From NCBI GenBank assembly GCA_052244495.1, contig JBQPXH010000001.1: DNA of 64,000 nucleotides, one strand, 5' to 3'. Positions 59,482-64,000 of this stretch are shown piece by piece. The first letter of the stretch is position 1; each line of letters begins with the position of its first letter. A program made the position numbers and the translations under genes. Origin of the DNA: Cereibacter_A sp052244495 (GTDB lineage Bacteria; Pseudomonadota; Alphaproteobacteria; Rhodobacterales; Rhodobacteraceae). The notes below the pieces were generated by a model. It did no database searches and was not told the DNA's origin. It saw only the letters and a program-made list of their open reading frames with translations.

Positions 59482-60333
59482 TCAATGCGCCATGACGACG
59501 GGGATCGGAGCCGTGTCCACGACGCTCTGCGTGTTGCCTCCGAAGAACATCTCGCGTTCGTGGCTGTGCCCGTAGGCACCCATCAGCAGCAGGCCGGCGC
59601 CCACCTCCGCGGTCTTCTCCAGCAGCGCCGCGCCGGGGTTGCGGGACTCGAAGCGATGCGCCTCGGCCGCGATGCCCCTGAGCCTGTAGTATTCGAGCAG
59701 CCCCTCGGTCGTGGCCCCGCGCGGCTCGCCGCTGCCGCCCGCCAGGATCGCGACCCGCTCTGCCGCGGCCGCGATGTCGAGGGTCAGTGCGACTACGCGC
59801 GCCGCCTCCAACGAGCCGTTCCATGCCACGGCGACCCGCGCGCTGAAGTCGGCACGCGCGCCGCCCGGAGGACACATCAGCACGGGCCTGCCCGTGGTGA
59901 ACAGGGCCGACTTGAGCGCGTTGGTGCCAAGGCTCCGATCCCGGTCGGGCCGTGTCACAACGATAATGTCCGCGAGGCGTCCGATGTGCTTGATGACATC
60001 GGCCATCGGGCCGAACTCCTCGACGAACTCGACCGTCGCGCGCTCTCCGTCCGGATGCTCGGTTTCGGTGAGGTCGAGATCCCGGGCCCTCTGACGCAAG
60101 GTTTCGCGCAGGGCCACTTCCTCCTGCACCGCCAGTTCGACGGCCTGTGACAGGATCGTCTTGCGTGCGAAGGCAGGTAGCAGCGTGCTGTAGGGCAGCA
60201 TGTCCTCCGGCCGGGCGCGGCAGTGCGCCACGACGACATGCGCTCTGTGGCGCCGTGCGAGCTGCGCGGCATGGGCCAGCGCGGGCTCTCCCGCCCCATC
60301 GATGCCCACGGGCACGAGGATTCTTGCAAGCAT
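59482..60333 (-). CDS. Universal stress protein, two-domain UspA family
   Basis: A 283-residue tandem UspA protein. The first domain starts RILVPVGIDGAGEPALAHAA; the second ends GAYGHSHEREMFFGGNTQSV, a modified ATP-binding pattern. RPVLMCPPGGARADF links the two. GGGGAGGACAGGGT precedes the ATG. It lies upstream of tctC on the same strand but with 126 AT-rich bases between, so it may be separately transcribed. Confidence 0.88.
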   Translation of the reverse strand: MLARILVPVGIDGAGEPALAHAAQLARRHRAHVVVAHCRARPEDMLPYSTLLPAFARKTILSQAVELAVQEEVALRETLRQRARDLDLTETEHPDGERATVEFVEEFGPMADVIKHIGRLADIIVVTRPDRDRSLGTNALKSALFTTGRPVLMCPPGGARADFSARVAVAWNGSLEAARVVALTLDIAAAAERVAILAGGSGEPRGATTEGLLEYYRLRGIAAEAHRFESRNPGAALLEKTAEVGAGLLLMGAYGHSHEREMFFGGNTQSVVDTAPIPVVMAH

Positions 60334-61095
60334 ACCCTGTCCTCCCCTGTCCGCGGCGTTCGGCCGATCCCGCGCCTCAAGCAGCGGAAGGCGCTGAAAA
60401 AGCAGTCCACCGGACTGCACCGCGTGATGCACGGTAGCATCGCGGCCCGGCTTTCGCCAACAAGGAGCCGAAACCTCCTCAAGAGATTGGGTCAGACGGC
60501 CGCCTGCGTCCGAGGCCGGGTGAAAGACATTGGGTCCACTCGGCTTGGGGAGAAACGCGCTTCCAGCGGCCACGGGGCGAGGTCAGCGTTCCCGTCCCGC
60601 GTGGGGAGGTGGGCTGATGCGGGGAGGATTCCCTCTCCAGATACGGAGGACCGGGGCACTCAGCCCAGCCTCGGCGGCTGGCGAACGATGTGTCATCGGC
60701 TGCCGATCCAGCGCGATCCGCATGTGGGCCGGGCCATCGCGAGCACGTTCTGCCGACCCGACGGCAGCCTCCTGTGGCCGCCGGAACGGCTGGCGTCGAC
60801 CATGTAGTCAGCGCGGCCGGAACGGCGAGGCCGTCACCCAACCTTCAGGGGCCCACGAAGGGGCGGATCGCATTGGCCGGCTCGGCTGTGGTCGGGACGT
60901 TCAGGCTCGTGCCCGATGGCTCGACAATTTGCACGGGCTTCGGGTTTGACGCCGGCCGCTCCGGCCTCGTTGTCGACGAAACGCTCCGGCGCCGCCGGGT
61001 CGAGAATGACGGCCATTACCTTCGTGATGGCCCACACCGGTACCGAACGCCGGCGGGATCGCCCCGCCGTGTCATCTCCGCCGGATGCAGGCGGA
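60334..61095. other. Intergenic region without a supported gene
   Basis: About 760 bases between the Usp gene and the PhnD-like gene, both on the minus strand. Several open frames occur on both strands, none with recognisable domains. The Usp promoter must be within it. Confidence 0.4.
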
Positions 61096-61111
61096 TCATT
61101 CCGCCTGCATC
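61084..61111 (-). terminator. Hairpin spanning the stop codon of the PhnD-like gene
   Basis: GATGCAGGCGGA and TCCGCCTGCATC form a perfect 12-base stem with a TCAT loop on the plus strand; on the minus strand the TGA stop sits in the loop and the last codons (KQQMQAE) form one arm. No T-run follows. It may terminate transcription or slow 3' decay of the chemoreceptor-PhnD message. Confidence 0.6.
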
Positions 61112-62040
61112 TGCTGCTTTCGGGCGGCTATGACGCCGCGATAGGCCCGGAGCGTCGTCGGGACGAAATCCTTGGCTTCGCCGCCGGCCACCTGGCGGGC
61201 GCATGCAGGGTCGGTCTCGTGCAGGCGTGCCGTGGCCGGGACGACCGTGTCGCGAACCTCCTGCGGAACGGCGCGCCTGATGACGAGGGGCCCCTCCGGG
61301 ATCATGCGCGACTGCCACAGCATCACGAGGTCCGACATGCGAACCAGCCCGGCGTCGGCCGCCTTGCGGAAGGCGCCGGAACTGAACCCCTCCTCCCAGG
61401 TGCCGATGCCGTCGCCGGAACTCACCCCCGCGGCAAAGCGGCCCTCGGCGACGCCGACGATGGTCTTCTCGTGGCCGCCCGAGAACGGGGTCTCGGCAAA
61501 GTACTCCGACAGGTTGCCCAGTTCCTGCGCAAGCTCGGCCGAGGGAATGAGATAGCCGGAGGTGGAATCCGGTTCGCCGAAGGCGAAGACCTTTCCGCGT
61601 GCATCCGCGATGGTCTTCATCCCCGACTCCCGGCGTGCAAAGGCATAGGAGAAGTAGCCGGTCAGGCCGGCCTTGTTCTGCTTGGTCAGCGTCACGTCCA
61701 CGGCATCCGGGTTCTCCAGGTGGATGCGCGCGAACGACGAGGCGCCAAGCCAGGCCATGTCGACGGAGCCTGCCAGAAGCCCTTCGATGATCCCGTCATA
61801 GCTGGAGCTGGTGATCAGCCGGACCGGAACGCCAAGCGATTTCTCCAGAAGCGACCGGTAACATTCGTTGGCCGCGATTGCCGTCTCCGGATCCTCGCCG
61901 CCTGCAAGGCCGAGGCGGAACTCCGCAGGTTCGGCACCATGACCGGCGCCCGTGGCGACGGCGGTGCCCAGGACGGCGGCAAGGATGCCCTGCATCAGGC
62001 GCGGCGCTCCGGCGCGGACGAGGGACTCAAGCAGCGTCAC
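61096..62040 (-). CDS. PhnD-like periplasmic binding protein coupled to a chemoreceptor
   Basis: A 314-residue phosphate/phosphonate-type periplasmic binding protein. The mature region has FRLGLAGGEDPETAIAANEC, LITSSSYDGIIEGLLAGSVD, MAWLGASSFARIHLENPDA and VFAFGEPDSTSGYLIPSAEL, all PhnD/AioX-family features. The probable start is GTG at 62040, inside the end of the chemoreceptor gene, with AAGGCGGG upstream. An alternative ATG (MQGILAAVLG) lies 16 codons in but would remove the positive charges of the signal. No ABC permease or ATPase accompanies it. With the coupled chemoreceptor it more likely presents a ligand for taxis than for uptake. It is only distantly like AioX in this window and has no matching Cys in the same motif. 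Confidence 0.8.
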   Translation of the reverse strand: MTLLESLVRAGAPRLMQGILAAVLGTAVATGAGHGAEPAEFRLGLAGGEDPETAIAANECYRSLLEKSLGVPVRLITSSSYDGIIEGLLAGSVDMAWLGASSFARIHLENPDAVDVTLTKQNKAGLTGYFSYAFARRESGMKTIADARGKVFAFGEPDSTSGYLIPSAELAQELGNLSEYFAETPFSGGHEKTIVGVAEGRFAAGVSSGDGIGTWEEGFSSGAFRKAADAGLVRMSDLVMLWQSRMIPEGPLVIRRAVPQEVRDTVVPATARLHETDPACARQVAGGEAKDFVPTTLRAYRGVIAARKQQMQAE

Positions 62041-63655
62041 GACGCCCGCCTTTCGGTTCAAGGCCACGCTCGTCCTCCGAGGCGTCCAGTTCGAAGGCGT
62101 ACCCGCCCTGCAGGGCGTCGGAAGACGCTGCTGCGGCCATCGGGCCTGTCGCCTCTGCCTCGTCGCGATCGATCCGGAAGTAGCCCATCATCTGCTGGAG
62201 CGTTCCGGCCTGGCCGGACAGGAGGTCGGCGCTCGACGCCAGTTCCGTCGCCGCGGATGAGGTCTGCTGTGTCACGCTGTCGAGCTGCTGGATCGCCGTC
62301 GCCACCTGCTGCGCGCCAAGAGCGAGTTCGCGCGAGGCGACCGAGATGCCGGTCACCAGGGTCGATGTCCTGTCGATGTCCGGAACGAGCTCGTCCAGCA
62401 TCTGGCCCGCCGTTGTGGCGGTCCGGACGGTCCGAACCGACAGGCCGGAGATGTCTTCGGCTGCGGTCCGGCTGCGCTCGGCAAGCTTGCGGACCTCGGC
62501 GGCCACCACCGCAAAGCCGCCGCCGTGTTCGCCGGCCCGCGCGGCCTCCACAGCGGCGTTCAGGGCAAGAAGATCGGTCTGGCGCGCTATCTCCTGCACG
62601 ACCATGATCCGGTCCGCAATCGACTGCATGGCCTCGACCGCCTCGCCGACCGCCGCACCGGAGCTGCGCGCCCGCACGGCCGCCTCGCGCGCGATGACCT
62701 CGGTGGCGCTGGCATTCTCGGCCGTCTGTCGAATGTTGGCGGTCATCTGCTCGACCGAAGCCGATGCTTCCTCGGTGGCGGAGGCCTGCTCCTGCGCGCC
62801 TTGCGACAATTGCTCCGCGGTGGCGGCCATGGCCGAGCTTCCGGTCCCGACCTGACGCACGGTGTTGGCGACGACGCCCGTGACCTCACGCAGTTTCAGC
62901 ACCATCCGGTTGCTCGACTCGATGAGCGTGCCGATCTCGTCGCCGGAAGTCAGGTGCGAGGTCTGGCGCAGGTCGCCCTCGGCAGTCCTTGCCGACAGGG
63001 CCACTGCCTGCTTCAGCCCGAGCATGATGGAGCGGATGATCCAGAAGGCCGAAGCCCCGCCAAGCGCGGCCGCCATCCCGAGGGCCACGACAAGGATGCG
63101 GATGGCCTTGTGGTTGGCTGTCTCTGCGGAGGAAACGGCATCGGCCACATCTGCAGCCCGCTCTTCGCGGAACTGGTTCAGGAGTTTCGAACGTTCCGAG
63201 CGGCTGGCGTCGGAGGCTGGATCGTGCAGGATGTTTGCCGCTCCGCCGAGGTCATAGAGCTTCGATCGCGCCATCGCCTGATCGTTGCGCTGCGATCCTT
63301 CGGCGTTGAGCTCGCCGATCCGGTTGAGCGCCTTCAGCTCGTCCGGGTCGGAGACCAGCCCCTGCAGTTCCGCCAGAAGTGCATCCCGTTCCTTCCGCGC
63401 CGCGACGAACGCCTGTTCGTATTTCTCCAGAGCGCCTTCCTCGGTCGCGATCATGTGGTCCCGGAGCGAAGCGGATTCGCGCTGCTGCTCGGAGATCATG
63501 CGCTCCGTCAGCAGGGCGACCGAGAAATCGACCTTCGCGATGTGCTGGAGCCGCGCCTCCATCGCACCGAACTCCTTGATGGCAATGCCGATGGAGAGCG
63601 CGAACAGCAGGAAGATCCCGGCGAAGATGGCGGTCAACTTGAACTTGATGGACAT
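62027..63655 (-). CDS. Methyl-accepting chemotaxis protein with four-helix-bundle sensor
   Basis: A 542-residue chemoreceptor. Helix 1 is FKLTAIFAGIFLLFALSIGI. A periplasmic four-helix-bundle-like domain (about 35-185) follows. The second helix is ILVVALGMAAALGGASAFWI, then HAMP (about 210-265) and the signalling domain, whose tip has EIARQTDLLALNAAVEAARA and GGGFAVVAAEVRKLAERSRT. Its stop lies 14 bases inside the PhnD-like gene, so both are translated together. CAAGGAGGAA precedes the ATG. The upstream GTTAACGG and GCCGATCG pair suggests FliA control. Confidence 0.94.
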   Translation of the reverse strand: MSIKFKLTAIFAGIFLLFALSIGIAIKEFGAMEARLQHIAKVDFSVALLTERMISEQQRESASLRDHMIATEEGALEKYEQAFVAARKERDALLAELQGLVSDPDELKALNRIGELNAEGSQRNDQAMARSKLYDLGGAANILHDPASDASRSERSKLLNQFREERAADVADAVSSAETANHKAIRILVVALGMAAALGGASAFWIIRSIMLGLKQAVALSARTAEGDLRQTSHLTSGDEIGTLIESSNRMVLKLREVTGVVANTVRQVGTGSSAMAATAEQLSQGAQEQASATEEASASVEQMTANIRQTAENASATEVIAREAAVRARSSGAAVGEAVEAMQSIADRIMVVQEIARQTDLLALNAAVEAARAGEHGGGFAVVAAEVRKLAERSRTAAEDISGLSVRTVRTATTAGQMLDELVPDIDRTSTLVTGISVASRELALGAQQVATAIQQLDSVTQQTSSAATELASSADLLSGQAGTLQQMMGYFRIDRDEAEATGPMAAAASSDALQGGYAFELDASEDERGLEPKGGRRDAA

Positions 63656-64000
63656 GCGCGCCCATTCCTCCTTGGGACGAACGGCATCAGCGATGCGCGG
63701 ACGACGTTAAGGGGGCGCGATCGGCGTCCCCACTCTGCTTCCGTTAACCATTACCGGAACGAGCCCCGGAAAGCGGTGCCGCGAGAGTTTGGCGATGGAC
63801 CTCATAGGAACAGGAGCCCATCCATCGGCATGCGTCGCGGCTGGCGGGCGGACGGCCTCGCAACCTGTCCATGTCCTTCGACGTGCATGGTCGATCCCGG
63901 GGATGCTGCGGGAGGCGGGCGCCTCGGGCGGCTGCCCGCCTGAGCGTCGCCGCGATGGAACCCGCTGAAGATCATCGCGCGCTTCCGGAAGGTTCTCCTC
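63656..64000. other. Region upstream of the chemoreceptor, to the window edge
   Basis: The 345 bases to the end of the window show no supported gene. They hold the presumed chemoreceptor promoter, including the FliA-like element at 63718-63747. A neighbouring gene may begin beyond the edge. Confidence 0.4.
63718..63747 (-). promoter_or_regulatory. Candidate FliA (sigma-28) promoter
   Basis: On the minus strand TTAA (63744-63747) and GCCGATCG (63718-63725) are 18 bases apart, resembling the flagellar sigma-28 pattern, though the spacing is two bases longer than usual. The chemoreceptor start is about 60 bases downstream. GTTAACGG also occurs before the first chemoreceptor. Confidence 0.3.

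Noticed and set aside
1..64000. CRISPR arrays, rRNA genes, prophage structural genes and toxin-antitoxin pairs
   Set aside because: Looked for by eye on both strands; no regularly spaced repeats, rRNA-like stretches or phage/TA families were recognised.

Overview
The window is a high-GC chromosome-like segment from an alphaproteobacterium, most likely a Rhodobacteraceae (Rhodobacter/Paracoccus-like). The main clues are a Fur/Mur regulator lacking the usual CxxC motif, a B12-dependent class II ribonucleotide reductase, several tripartite tricarboxylate transporters, an AioSRBA arsenite oxidase, and chemoreceptors with possible FliA-type promoters. No database could be searched; assignments rest on reading the protein sequences, motifs and gene order.

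Region 1 (1-5.6 kb) holds housekeeping genes: the 5' end of a probable DMT permease, fur, nrdJ, and a lipoprotein cell-wall hydrolase. Region 2 (6.4-15.8 kb) is a catabolic cluster: a LysR regulator diverges from prpF, tctC, a fused tctA-tctB, and two genes that together look like a divergent ATP-citrate lyase. The order suggests uptake, isomerisation, CoA activation and cleavage of a citrate-like acid. Region 3 (16.4-20.9 kb) has a dCache chemoreceptor and a divergent quinone oxidoreductase/AraC pair.

Region 4 (21-40.4 kb) is a large composite arsenic island: arsenite sensing (aioXSR), periplasmic arsenite oxidase (aioBA), a convergent arsR-GNAT-acr3-arsH-MFS operon, a SulP permease with a universal stress protein, an arsR-permease-thioredoxin-rhodanese operon, and an arsRC fusion-GAPDH-arsJ operon. 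Each ars operon has its own ArsR and a visible candidate operator. Together they would oxidise As(III), export As(III), reduce As(V), and export As(V) as 1-arseno-3-phosphoglycerate. Two decayed genes (DksA/TraR-like and thioredoxin-like) lie between the operons, and a 31-residue Cys-rich reading frame is wedged between GAPDH and arsJ.

Region 5 (40.8-47.2 kb) has rsgA, then tRNA-Ser(UGA) followed by a patch of foreign or decayed DNA: a fragment resembling the C-terminus of MmeI-type restriction enzymes, two SGNH/GSCFA-type genes of lower GC, and a broken IS5-family element. An alpha-carbonic anhydrase follows. Region 6 (47.5-56.2 kb) contains an orphan periplasmic binding protein of the PQQ-alcohol-dehydrogenase type, an SRPBCC-ADH-SDR-SDR operon, a decayed cytochrome oxidase subunit I, a PRC-barrel gene interrupted by an in-frame TGA, a CAP-domain protein and a DUF421 protein. 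Region 7 (56.3-64 kb) has a second, complete tctCBA operon, another universal stress protein, and a chemoreceptor translationally overlapped with a PhnD-like binding protein. No CRISPR array, rRNA or replication origin was seen.
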